A stretch of 18,578 nucleotides of DNA, from contig JACRCB010000054.1 of assembly GCA_016219165.1 (NCBI GenBank), positions 1-18,578 on the forward strand. The letters run 5' to 3'. The DNA comes from Deltaproteobacteria bacterium (GTDB lineage: Bacteria > Desulfobacterota > GWC2-55-46 > DRQE01). Each line of letters opens with the position of its first letter. Positions within the stretch are counted from its first letter, which is position 1. A program made the position numbers and the translations under genes. Positions 6,175 through 14,178 of the stretch are shown piece after piece. Under the pieces are notes generated by a model. The model made no database searches. It saw only the letters and a program-made list of their open reading frames with translations, and was not told the origin of the DNA.

Positions 6175-7643
6175 TATAGGGATGCCTCCGGCAGGTTTCC
6201 GGGTTTGACATCTCCCCGGAGTTTCCTGACGGCCTCCAGAAGGTCTTCCCTGGAGGCGTTGGATGTCAGATAGAGCAATGCCTTCGGCCTTGCGTCATTT
6301 CTTAACAAAGGCTGCCTGCTTCCGCTCGTCCTTCCATATATCCACTTGTTCCCGGTCCGGTTGTGGCAATCTCCCGTCTCGCAGCCCCGTATGAGCACTC
6401 CCGCCGCGCCTTCGTCCAAGGCGTTCTCTATCCACGAGGGGCGGGTCATTCCAGTGCACGGAAGCGTTAATACCCTGACCCCGGGTATGCCCGCAATCTT
6501 ATCCCTCCCCTCCACGCGGCTGCACATGATGCAAATGACCGGGGGCCCCTCCTCTTCCTTTATTTCTCCGATGAGGCCTTTTATTACGCCGCGGTCGATT
6601 GAGAGAGGGAATCCTACGGCATCGAAGTCGCAGCTTCCCACGCATATGCCGCAGCTCGCGCACCTTCCCGGTATGACCACGGCCTCGGATTCGTAAGGCG
6701 AACCATCTTTTCTCTGTTTCATAAAGATGGCCGCATAGGGGCAATCCTCGTAGCACTGGCCGCACCCGGTGCAGTTATCCCTTATTATCTGCGCGGCCGG
6801 GGGCCTCTTTAGAGGGGGGATCCACGGGGTCAGGATAAGTATTGCCGCGCAGGGGACCAGTATCGCCCATGCGGCCCATGCGGGCGCGGCATTCAAGACC
6901 GGATAGAAAGAGAGGAAGAACCAGTCGATGCCCGTAGAGGAGACAACCCTGCCGGCATTCGCCGCCGCCGCCATTGTTACCGGCCTGGCAATGGAAAGCA
7001 TTATGAGGGCGGCGGCAACGGCTGCGGCGGTAAGCCTCGGCGGATGGATGCATGGTTTCGACACCCTCATCACATGGAGCCAGAGGAGGATAAGCAGTAA
7101 GATAGGCAGCGTCAGGTGGAGGAATAAGGCTATGAAGAAAAACAGGTTTGTAATGAGGTTGGATGTCGTGAATGCCATGGAAAGCGATTCCCCGAATATG
7201 GGGAGATAGTCGAGGAGTTTCGAGGAAAGTTCGGCTATCAACTGAGACCTTTCATCCCAGACCATCCAGTAGCCTATGACCCCGGTTACCCATATTACGA
7301 GGAGGGTGACACCCCCGCTCGCCCACGGAAGCCACCTGGAGTGACGGAACCTGCCTTTGATGAATTCACGGACAAGATGGAGGATGGTAAAGAGAATCAT
7401 GGCGTCGCCCGCGTAGCGGTGGACGCCGCGAAAGATGTTCCCTATATGGAATTGCCTTTCCGTAATAGCGCTTACCGACTCATAGGGCAGGCCTATCTTG
7501 TAGAAGATGAACAGATAGAGGCCGCTCGCAAGGAGCACCCACATAAAAAACACCGCTATCGCCCCGAGATGGTAGAGGGGATTGTAGCGGGGGGTAAATA
7601 CTTTGTTAAGAAGGTCTTCGAGCCGCAGGAGCGCGCTTTTCAT
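6174..7643 (-). CDS. cytochrome b / 2x[4Fe-4S] ferredoxin / MvhD-like fusion protein
   Basis: This 489-residue protein joins three electron-transfer modules. Residues 1-195 resemble the N-terminal part of bc-complex cytochrome b, with two His pairs 14 apart: H75/H89 and H176/H190, enough for two b hemes across the membrane. Further helices lie at about 205-222 and 253-275. Residues 288-345 are a double-cluster ferredoxin: C291, C294, C297, C301 and C328, C331, C334, C338. Residues 368-435 resemble the MvhD/FlpD [2Fe-2S] domain (C371, C374, C396, C421, C426; RGCETGDCH), known for passing electrons to heterodisulfide reductase-type partners. It probably links the quinone pool to a cytoplasmic low-potential carrier, in either direction. 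No Rieske protein, HdrA or hydrogenase is nearby. The start is ATG at 7643; a weak AAGGA lies upstream. Confidence 0.88.
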   Translation of the reverse strand: MKSALLRLEDLLNKVFTPRYNPLYHLGAIAVFFMWVLLASGLYLFIFYKIGLPYESVSAITERQFHIGNIFRGVHRYAGDAMILFTILHLVREFIKGRFRHSRWLPWASGGVTLLVIWVTGVIGYWMVWDERSQLIAELSSKLLDYLPIFGESLSMAFTTSNLITNLFFFIALFLHLTLPILLLILLWLHVMRVSKPCIHPPRLTAAAVAAALIMLSIARPVTMAAAANAGRVVSSTGIDWFFLSFYPVLNAAPAWAAWAILVPCAAILILTPWIPPLKRPPAAQIIRDNCTGCGQCYEDCPYAAIFMKQRKDGSPYESEAVVIPGRCASCGICVGSCDFDAVGFPLSIDRGVIKGLIGEIKEEEGPPVICIMCSRVEGRDKIAGIPGVRVLTLPCTGMTRPSWIENALDEGAAGVLIRGCETGDCHNRTGNKWIYGRTSGSRQPLLRNDARPKALLYLTSNASREDLLEAVRKLRGDVKPGNLPEASL

Positions 7644-7670
7644 GGCTAAGATTTATATCCTTATACCGGG

Positions 7671-7676
7671 ATTAAA
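7671..7676 (-). promoter_or_regulatory. possible -10 element of the cytochrome b fusion
   Basis: Minus-strand TTTAAT. If it is the -10, transcription would start near 7664, giving a 21-base leader, and the palindrome at 7699-7712 would be centred at -41.5. No good -35 hexamer is present, which would suit an activator-dependent promoter. Confidence 0.35.
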
Positions 7677-7698
7677 CTACACCCGAATCTCAAGGTAT

Positions 7699-7712
7699 AT
7701 GACTTTAGTCAT
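7699..7712. promoter_or_regulatory. FNR/CRP-geometry palindrome upstream of the cytochrome b fusion
   Basis: ATGAC-TTTA-GTCAT: two perfect 5-bp half-sites separated by 4 bp, the spacing used by FNR, DNR/NnrR and related regulators. Its centre is 62 bp upstream of the start codon. The half-site differs from the classical FNR TTGAT, so the regulator is not identified. Confidence 0.45.
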
Positions 7713-7722
7713 GAATGGGCGC

Positions 7723-7751
7723 CCGCCGCGAGGCGAGTGCAGGCGCGGCGG
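7723..7751 (-). terminator. GC-rich hairpin downstream of the HD-GYP gene
   Basis: CCGCCGCG and CGCGGCGG form a perfect 8-bp stem around a 13-base loop, 56 bases past the HD-GYP stop on the minus strand. No run of U follows, so it is at best an imperfect terminator or a stabilising structure separating the signalling block from the cytochrome b transcription unit. Confidence 0.35.
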
Positions 7752-7807
7752 TCCGCAAAAGGGCCCCGGTTAAAGAGGGTTATCCATGTCCGGACTTCTC
7801 AGGCGGT

Positions 7808-9943
7808 TCATCCGGTTTTCCCCGGTGTTCTCAAAAACGCCTCGACCACCTTCGGGTCGAACTGCGTGCCGGAACATCTTTTAAGTTCCGCGACTATCGC
7901 GTCCATGGTCCTGCCCTTTCTGTAGGGCCTGTCCGCGCTCATCGCATCTATCGTGTCCGCAACCGCAAGTATCCTCGAAAAAAGAGGTATGGCCTCGGCC
8001 TTCAGCCCGTCGGGATAACCGGTCCCGTCGTAGGACTCGTGGTGGTGCCTTATGGCCGGGAGTATCTCTTCCAACTGGCTTATGTGCGAAAGTATCTCCG
8101 CGCCTTTTACAGGGTGCTGCCGCATAATATTCATTTCTTCGTCGTTTAACTTTCCGGGCTTATCCAGAACCGCCTCGTAGGTCCCTATCTTCCCGACGTC
8201 ATGGAGGTGGCCGGCGAGGTTCAGGCCCTTAAGTTCCTCCTCCGGCATGCCCATGGTTTTGCCTATCCCGACGGCATACTTTGTAACCCTGTCGGAATGT
8301 CCGGCTGTCCATGGGGATTTGGCGTCTATGGCCGAGGAGAGGGATTTTACCACCCCGAGGAAGAGTTCCCCGAGGTCTTTTACGAGCCGCGCGTTTTCGA
8401 TGGCAACGCCGATTTGGTCCGCGAGTTTTTCGAGGGTTTCAAGGTCGCCTACGGAAAATGCCGAGGGCCTCTTGGCCCCGATGCTCAAGACCCCGGAGAC
8501 CTCTCCCTTCAACAGGAGAGGGACCCTCACATGGGACAGGAACCCCTCTTTGAGTAATAACCCCTCCAGGGGCTTCAATTCTTCCTCTTTTGTCAGGTCG
8601 GCCGTATACTGCGGGCTTCCCGTCTCTATGACCTCTGTTGCGCTCGTCTCCACGAAGGGAACAAATGAGCCCTTGGCCAACGACGATATCCCGAACCCCG
8701 CGCCGTAGATAAACCCCCCGCGCTTTTTATCTATGAGGGCGACAGTCACCCTGTCGCATGGTATGAGCCTCGTGACCATCCTCGCGGTGGTGTTCAACAC
8801 CTCTTCTATGTCCAGGGTCGAGAGTATGCTTCTGTCTATCTCGTGCATCACCTGCACGGTCTCAATCTGGCGGGACAGGAGCATTGATTTGTCTACTGAA
8901 TCCCTGTAAAGGCGCGCCTGTTCGAGGGCGAGCGAGACCTGGCTGGAGAATCCCTCGAGGATTTTCTTCTCCCTCTCGCCGAATTCCTTAGGCGTTTTAT
9001 AAACGGCGATTACCAATCCGAGACAATCTACCTTTCCAAAGAGCGGTATCATCGCCATGGTACGGATTCCCTCTATCCATCCGTATAAGCCCGTATCCAG
9101 GGAAATCTCGGTTTTCTTCCCTTCAAAGGCATCTTCTATGAACCTGTCCCTTGCGTCCAGCGTCTGGTTCCTGAAGAGTGAAGTCATCTCATGGTTCAGC
9201 CCCTTTGCATGGGCGGGCCTTAAGACCTTCCCACCCTTGTCCCATAGATACGAGAGGCATATATCGCACCTTATAATCTTCGAGACGCACTCTATGGCCT
9301 GTTCCATCAGCCTGTCTATGTCCGTAGTTCTGGCCGTGGCAGAGGCTATCATAAGGAGATGCGTGGTTACGTCCTTCTCGTCTTTTATCCTTTCATACGC
9401 ATTCCTTATCTCGGTTATGTCCTCCATGACATGGAGATATGCTGCCCCCCTCTCTTCATACATTACCGGATAGTCTTTCACCCTGAAGATTTTTTGTGAA
9501 GACGGTAACGCCGTTTCCTCTTCCGTCCCCTCCTTAAGTTCTCTCGTCTTGGCGCACATATCATGGGGTCCGGGCATCTTCGGAAAGACCTCGTAGTAGG
9601 GCCGGCCTTCGATTCCATCGAAGGTAGTGCCTGCCTCTCTGCAATATGCCTTGTTCGCGATGGTTATCCTCATCTCTTCATCGTGGATGAAGACGGGGTC
9701 GGGTATTGAATCGAAGGTCGCCTCCCACTCCTTTCTCGCCTTCTTGAGGAGGGAAGCGCTCTCGTTTATGTCCTCGAGCATGAACATCATGGCCTTTCTT
9801 TCGTCCTCGAGCTCGGATTCCCTCTCCCTGACCTTTTCGAGCCTCGAACGGAGCGTTTCGAGTTCCGACTCTTTTTTTACGAGTTGGGCCGTAAGGTAAT
9901 CTATCCGGGCTTCCATCCTCTCCGTGCCGGGTTTTTCGTCCAT
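7808..9943 (-). CDS. PAS-GAF-GAF-HD-GYP cyclic-di-GMP phosphodiesterase
   Basis: A 711-residue cytoplasmic sensor-enzyme that would hydrolyse c-di-GMP. Order: N-terminal coiled coil (about 10-70), PAS (about 72-180, with C101 and a HDMC segment ending at C130), GAF (about 205-345), GAF (about 375-520) and HD-GYP (about 525-705). The catalytic signature is intact: HD at 581-582 in HDVGK, HHHE at 633-636, and the GYP triad at 642-644 in DGTGYPDG. There is no membrane helix, so the signal is probably intracellular (redox, ligand or partner). It has a likely promoter of its own (10013-10040), separate from the chemosensory genes upstream, but readthrough is possible. AAAGGA about 12 bases before the ATG is a weak ribosome binding site. 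Lowering c-di-GMP normally favours motility over attachment. Confidence 0.93.
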   Translation of the reverse strand: MDEKPGTERMEARIDYLTAQLVKKESELETLRSRLEKVRERESELEDERKAMMFMLEDINESASLLKKARKEWEATFDSIPDPVFIHDEEMRITIANKAYCREAGTTFDGIEGRPYYEVFPKMPGPHDMCAKTRELKEGTEEETALPSSQKIFRVKDYPVMYEERGAAYLHVMEDITEIRNAYERIKDEKDVTTHLLMIASATARTTDIDRLMEQAIECVSKIIRCDICLSYLWDKGGKVLRPAHAKGLNHEMTSLFRNQTLDARDRFIEDAFEGKKTEISLDTGLYGWIEGIRTMAMIPLFGKVDCLGLVIAVYKTPKEFGEREKKILEGFSSQVSLALEQARLYRDSVDKSMLLSRQIETVQVMHEIDRSILSTLDIEEVLNTTARMVTRLIPCDRVTVALIDKKRGGFIYGAGFGISSLAKGSFVPFVETSATEVIETGSPQYTADLTKEEELKPLEGLLLKEGFLSHVRVPLLLKGEVSGVLSIGAKRPSAFSVGDLETLEKLADQIGVAIENARLVKDLGELFLGVVKSLSSAIDAKSPWTAGHSDRVTKYAVGIGKTMGMPEEELKGLNLAGHLHDVGKIGTYEAVLDKPGKLNDEEMNIMRQHPVKGAEILSHISQLEEILPAIRHHHESYDGTGYPDGLKAEAIPLFSRILAVADTIDAMSADRPYRKGRTMDAIVAELKRCSGTQFDPKVVEAFLRTPGKTG

Positions 9944-9984
9944 GGTCTTTTCAGTCCTTTTTTCGGGACCTTGCGTTACGGCGT

Positions 9985-10054
9985 GCCCAGCACCACATTT
10001 GACAGGATTTCCTCTATAACATTCAAAGCCAACGTGTCAAAAGTGGTGCTGGGC
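9985..10054. repeat. long inverted repeat, 20-bp arms with one mismatch
   Basis: Left arm 9985-10004 and right arm 10035-10054 are reverse complements at 19 of 20 positions (the mismatch is at 9997/10042). They surround a 30-bp centre. Both arms end inward in TTTGACA. The unit fills the middle of the 182-bp gap between the HD-GYP and HAMP-PAS genes. Transcripts reading through from the HAMP-PAS gene would form a strong hairpin. No U tract follows, so it is not a standard terminator. A MITE-like remnant with 20-bp terminal repeats, or a dimeric operator around the promoter, are alternatives. A GT dinucleotide flanks both sides. Confidence 0.8.
10013..10040 (-). promoter_or_regulatory. sigma70-type promoter of the HD-GYP gene
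   Basis: On the minus strand: TTGACA (10040-10035), 16-bp spacer, extended -10 TGTTATAGA with TATAGA at 10018-10013. The predicted start is near 10006, giving a leader of about 63 bases. The -35 box lies within the right arm of the inverted repeat and the start at the edge of the left arm. Confidence 0.6.
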
Positions 10055-10125
10055 GTGAGCTCCATTTCAAGGGAGATAAAGCCTGAGCCTGCCGCGTCTT
10101 GTCCTTTCCCTCGAGAAGGCGTGTG

Positions 10126-11820
10126 TCATTGCGGGGGCTGCGTCCTTTTCTCCTCAAGTTTCTTCTCGAGCGCCTTGACCTTCTCCTTCAACTCCCGCAG
10201 CCTTATCTCTCTTTTTATGGTAGTCTTTCTGAAGAGTTCGAGTTCCTCGAGCCGTTCTTTGAGTTCTTTTCCCGAGCGTTTTGAGTCTGTGACGTCGCGC
10301 ATGATTTCCATTTTTGAAACGTTCCCGCCGGGATTTTTTACCGGGGTGTCCGTGATGCCGTATGTCTTTCCGCTTTTGGGCGAATACCATTCCCATCTGA
10401 CCGTCCTGCCCGCCCATACCTCCTTATTCGGGCAGAACGGGCAGACCTCTTTCCGGTCGTGCAGGTACTCGTAGCACTTTCTGCCCTCGACAGGCCCGAA
10501 TTCCCTCTTCAACGCCGGATTTACATATTCGATGTCATAGTCCTGGTTTACCATGTAGACCCCGTCTTCCATCGCATCAAAGATTGTTATGAATTTGTCC
10601 CTTTCTTTCCGTACCGCATCCCGGGCTTCCTTGCGGTATGTGACGTCGCGGGCGATCGACAGTATGGCGGGTTTATCGTTGTATACCGTAAGAACCGAAA
10701 TCCCGTCGATATATATTTCCTTCCCGTCCATCCTCCGGATTCTTTCTTCGAGGAGGCCCGGCTCCCTCTCCCCTTTCATAATCCGCATGGTCCGTTCCCT
10801 CTCGATTTCCATGTAATCCGGATGGACAAAATCGATTGCCTCTTTGCCGACGAGCTCTCCGGGGTTATTTGCGCCCAGAAGGAAGGCCCCCGCCTTATTT
10901 ATGAAAACTATCTTCCCCTCTGAACTCACCGATACCGAATCCGGCGAGGCCTCGACGAGCGTCTTATAGCGCCCCGCGCTGTCCTCGGCATCCTTCAACG
11001 CCTCATTCATCTTTTTTGTCCTCTCCTCCACGAGTTCCTCGAGGTGCGCATGGAGACTGTCTATCTCGGATGCCATCGAGTTTATGGCGTCCGAGAGTTC
11101 TTCGAATTCATCCCCCGTCTTGAGTCCGGGTTTCGCCCTGAGGTCCCCCTTCGCTATCTCTTCGGTCCGCCTGCGGATGGCCCTCATGGGCCTCATCAAA
11201 AAGAGGTTTGAGTAAAGGAATGTAACCAAGACGCCGAGGGCTATCATCACGAGAGAACCCGCCGCATTTATCGCCCATGCCCTGCCCATCGCGGCTTCAA
11301 CCCCACGGTGCCTTTCTTCCTGTTCGCGCTCGACGGTCTCTCTTAGTCCGGCCAGAGGCCCTGTTGTTACGCGGTGGGAGAGGACGTCCATTCCCTCCAT
11401 AAGTTTCGCCCCGGAGCGCGAGCCTATGGGTTTTTTTATCTTGAATATCTCTTGCGCGGCCTTCTTTATCCCTTCAGAACCCTCCCTTATCTCTCCGAGC
11501 ATCCTCGTCTCCCCGCTATCCGCCTCCTTTTTGGCGGAGAGTGTAGCGATGAGCGAGTCTATTTCCCCCGTCAGGCGGTCGAACTCCTTTTTTTCCGCCG
11601 CGTCCGCGGTTATAAGGTAGTCATTGGCAGGCATAATAACCATGTCAAAGGCGAGTTGGAGTTGAGAGAGGTGATGGATTCCTTTCCGTATCTCTTCGGC
11701 CCTGCGGATGTTTTTAAAGACCGAGCCGTAGTTGTAATAGTTTATGGAAAGAAGCAATAAGAGCGGCGCGAGCATTATCGAAAAACCGAGCAGGAGTTTA
11801 TTCCTGATTTTGAGGGGCAT
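10126..11820 (-). CDS. membrane HAMP-PAS-PAS sensor protein without output domain
   Basis: A 564-residue receptor. TM1 (about 8-28) and TM2 (about 184-206) enclose a helical periplasmic sensor of about 150 residues. Next come HAMP (about 207-260), a coiled coil, PAS1 (about 283-396), PAS2 (about 407-515) and a C-terminal coiled coil (about 516-560). PAS2 carries a cysteine group, C449 and C460-PFC-C463, which might bind metal, heme or an Fe-S cluster, or form redox disulfides. No histidine kinase, GGDEF, HD-GYP or methyl-accepting region follows; the protein ends in KKLEEKRTQPPQ. It must therefore act through protein contact, perhaps with the REC-PAS protein whose C-terminal helix is similar. 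AAGGA 8 bases upstream supports the ATG. It lies 28 bp after the REC-PAS gene. Confidence 0.88.
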   Translation of the reverse strand: MPLKIRNKLLLGFSIMLAPLLLLLSINYYNYGSVFKNIRRAEEIRKGIHHLSQLQLAFDMVIMPANDYLITADAAEKKEFDRLTGEIDSLIATLSAKKEADSGETRMLGEIREGSEGIKKAAQEIFKIKKPIGSRSGAKLMEGMDVLSHRVTTGPLAGLRETVEREQEERHRGVEAAMGRAWAINAAGSLVMIALGVLVTFLYSNLFLMRPMRAIRRRTEEIAKGDLRAKPGLKTGDEFEELSDAINSMASEIDSLHAHLEELVEERTKKMNEALKDAEDSAGRYKTLVEASPDSVSVSSEGKIVFINKAGAFLLGANNPGELVGKEAIDFVHPDYMEIERERTMRIMKGEREPGLLEERIRRMDGKEIYIDGISVLTVYNDKPAILSIARDVTYRKEARDAVRKERDKFITIFDAMEDGVYMVNQDYDIEYVNPALKREFGPVEGRKCYEYLHDRKEVCPFCPNKEVWAGRTVRWEWYSPKSGKTYGITDTPVKNPGGNVSKMEIMRDVTDSKRSGKELKERLEELELFRKTTIKREIRLRELKEKVKALEKKLEEKRTQPPQ

Positions 11821-11848
11821 TTTATTTTTCCTTAAATATGATTCCCGT

Positions 11849-12988
11849 TCATTTGCCTTTTTTAAGTCTTTCGAGTTTCGTCCTCAACTCCTTCATCCTG
11901 AGTTCCCTCTGGATGGTTGCCTTTTTGAACCGTTCGAGTTCTTCCACCTGTTTTTTCAATGCCTCTTCAGCCTCTCTGCGCTCTGTTATGTCCCTTATTA
12001 TACCGGTCGCATGCCATTGCCCCTTTATCCTCATGGCGGAAAGCGAAATCTCCACGGGAAACTCCGTGGAATCTCTTCTCAATGCGGAAAGTTCCACATG
12101 TCTCCCGACAATCGGGCCCGTGCCGCTTTGGAAAAAGGCCTTAAGCCCGGCTCTTGCCTTTTCCCTGTACCTTTCCGGCACGATAAGTTCATGGAAGGGT
12201 TTCCCGATTGCCTCCTCGGCCCTGTACCCGAACATCTCTTCCGCCTTCTTATTCCAGAGATAAATGTCATCTGGCGCCCCAAGTGAGATTATGGCGTCGT
12301 TTGCCGATTCCATGACGGTCCTCAACCTCTCTTCATTCTCGCGCAGATTCTCTTCGGCCAGTTTGACCTTCTTCATTTCTTCGTTCAGGGCGAGCGTTCT
12401 TTTCTCCACCGTCTCTCCGAGGCGCTCGTTTGCGGCCTTCAGTTCTTCCTCTGTCTTCATGAGTTTCTTATTCTGCAACACCGCATTCTCATAGGTTGAG
12501 AGGAGGAGGCTCATGGTCTGCACGCGGCCCGAATGTATCATGTAACGCTTGCCGTTATATACTATCTCCACGCCCCGTTCATCGGGTATGTTCCTGAGTT
12601 GAGTTTTGTTTCCAAGCAAGTCTTTGACCTTTAGAATCAGGAAATCCTCATCATACGGCTTTGTGACGTAACACTCGGCGCCGCAATCGAGGCCCTTTAT
12701 TACGTCCTCCGCCTCGGTCAACTGGGTGAGGAGTATGAGCGGTATGCCTTTCAACGTCCCGTCCTCTTTTATCTCCCTGCACATCTCGTAGCCGTCCATT
12801 ACGGGCATGAGGATGTCCGAGACTATAAGGGCCGGCGGGTATTTCTCGGCCAGAGCGATGCCCTCGGCCCCGTTTTTTGCGATACGGGCCGTGTAGCCAT
12901 TCGCGGTCAGCATGCGCTTGAGCGCGAATGCCTGGACCTCGCTGTCCTCGACTATGAGTATGCCGTTTTTTTCTTCTCCGTCTCCCAT
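11849..12988 (-). CDS. response regulator with REC-coil-PAS-coil architecture
   Basis: This 379-residue protein begins with a complete receiver domain (about 8-125): acidic pair E14-D15, phosphoacceptor D58 (VSDILMP), T88 and K110. A long coiled coil (about 165-215) leads to a PAS domain (about 218-340), then a C-terminal helix (about 341-379). There is no DNA-binding, kinase or cyclase domain. The C-terminal ELERFKKATIQRELRMKEL segment resembles the end of the neighbouring HAMP-PAS protein. It starts 11 bp after the cheB stop, so it is co-transcribed and is a likely phosphorylation target of the CheA hybrid. It may pass the signal by binding partner PAS proteins. Some relatives with this architecture carry a kinase at the C-terminus; here it is absent with no sign of truncation. 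Confidence 0.87.
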   Translation of the reverse strand: MGDGEEKNGILIVEDSEVQAFALKRMLTANGYTARIAKNGAEGIALAEKYPPALIVSDILMPVMDGYEMCREIKEDGTLKGIPLILLTQLTEAEDVIKGLDCGAECYVTKPYDEDFLILKVKDLLGNKTQLRNIPDERGVEIVYNGKRYMIHSGRVQTMSLLLSTYENAVLQNKKLMKTEEELKAANERLGETVEKRTLALNEEMKKVKLAEENLRENEERLRTVMESANDAIISLGAPDDIYLWNKKAEEMFGYRAEEAIGKPFHELIVPERYREKARAGLKAFFQSGTGPIVGRHVELSALRRDSTEFPVEISLSAMRIKGQWHATGIIRDITERREAEEALKKQVEELERFKKATIQRELRMKELRTKLERLKKGK

Positions 12989-12999
12989 CTTCTTTTCCC

Positions 13000-14151
13000 T
13001 TATTCCCCCCCCGGCCCGCCATGCGGAAGGGTGCCCCGCCCTCCCGGCGGGGCGGGGGCGGAATGATTCAATGGTTTCTCAACACGGCCCGCCGGATACG
13101 CCTCATCAATGAGCGCGGCGGCCATTTCATCGACCGGCAGTATCCTTCCGGCCGCGCCTATCTCTATCGCGTGCCTCGGCATGCCGAATACAACGCTTGT
13201 CTTCTCATCCTGCGCCATGGTGATGCCGCCCGCCTTTCTTATATCCTTCAGCCCCTCTGCGCCGTCCTGTCCCATGCCTGTAAGTATCACCCCGATGCTC
13301 GCGGCTCCGCAGCGCTCGGCGATGCTCCGGAACGTCACTGTGATGGACGGCCTGTGGCCGTATAGAGGAGGTTCAAAGGAGTATCCGAACCTCCATTTGT
13401 CGTCTATAACGAGATGCGCTCCTTCCATCGGGAAATAAACCACACCGGGTAGCGGCGTGCCTCCCTCTTGAGCCATCTCCACCTTCATTTCAGAGGCCGA
13501 CCGGAGCCATTCAATAAGCCCCGGTAAGAACCCCTCGCTTATGTGCTGGATGCAGACAATGGGCAGAGGAAAATCTGAAGGGAGTTGCGAGAGGATGAGA
13601 TTGAGGGCCTGCGGCCCGCCGGTTGACGCCCCGATGCAGACGGCCTTCAGGGCGGTGTGTCCTCCGGCAATCTTTATCGGCATTAGAGTGTGATGGAGGG
13701 GGGCCGCGCCTTTTTTTGTCTTTCTAAAGACGCGGACCCCTGCGAGTATCTTTATCTTGCCTGCCAGTTCCCCGGCCTTTTTCAGGTACTCGCTTTCGAG
13801 TCCGCTTCTTGGTTTTGGAAAGACATCCAATGCCCCTGCCTCGAGGAGGCTGAAGATATTATGGTTCTGACCCTTCTGGACCGATACGCTTACGACCAAT
13901 ATCGGCCGCGGGTATTTCTCCATCACCTCTTTTACGAAGGCAAGGCCGTCCATAACCGGCATGTGGAGGTCGGTAGAGATTACATCGGGGTTCATAACGG
14001 GGATGAGCGAAAGCGCCTCCTGCCCGTTCTTTGCCGTGCCTACGACGCTTATGCCGGGGAATGCGGAGAGCATCCTTTTGAGCAAAACGTGCGTTATCAT
14101 GCTGTCGTCCACTATGAGGATTTTTATGGCGTTTTCTTTTTTCTGTTCCAT
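13000..14151 (-). CDS. cheB: chemoreceptor glutamate methylesterase CheB
   Basis: A 383-residue protein that removes methyl groups from (and can deamidate) receptor glutamates when phosphorylated by CheA. Receiver domain about 9-125: D15-D16, phosphoacceptor D61 (STDLHMP), K113. Methylesterase domain about 165-350 with the catalytic triad S176 (GASTGGP), H203 (IQHIS) and D296 (GMGQDGAEG). The last 30 residues are a Gly/Pro-rich tail (SAPAPPGGRG). It starts 27 bp after the cheA stop. GGGGGAAAG precedes the ATG. No CheR partner is in the window; one would be expected upstream, beyond the right edge. Confidence 0.96.
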   Translation of the reverse strand: MEQKKENAIKILIVDDSMITHVLLKRMLSAFPGISVVGTAKNGQEALSLIPVMNPDVISTDLHMPVMDGLAFVKEVMEKYPRPILVVSVSVQKGQNHNIFSLLEAGALDVFPKPRSGLESEYLKKAGELAGKIKILAGVRVFRKTKKGAAPLHHTLMPIKIAGGHTALKAVCIGASTGGPQALNLILSQLPSDFPLPIVCIQHISEGFLPGLIEWLRSASEMKVEMAQEGGTPLPGVVYFPMEGAHLVIDDKWRFGYSFEPPLYGHRPSITVTFRSIAERCGAASIGVILTGMGQDGAEGLKDIRKAGGITMAQDEKTSVVFGMPRHAIEIGAAGRILPVDEMAAALIDEAYPAGRVEKPLNHSAPAPPGGRGTLPHGGPGGE

Positions 14152-14178
14152 TCTTTCCCCCAGCCCGGCCGGGAAGGG

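Noticed and set aside
9999..10020. Plus-strand TTGACA followed by TATAAC in the inverted repeat
   Set aside because: Only 10 bp separates them, too short for a sigma70 promoter, and no plus-strand gene follows. The minus-strand pair with a 16-bp spacer fits better.
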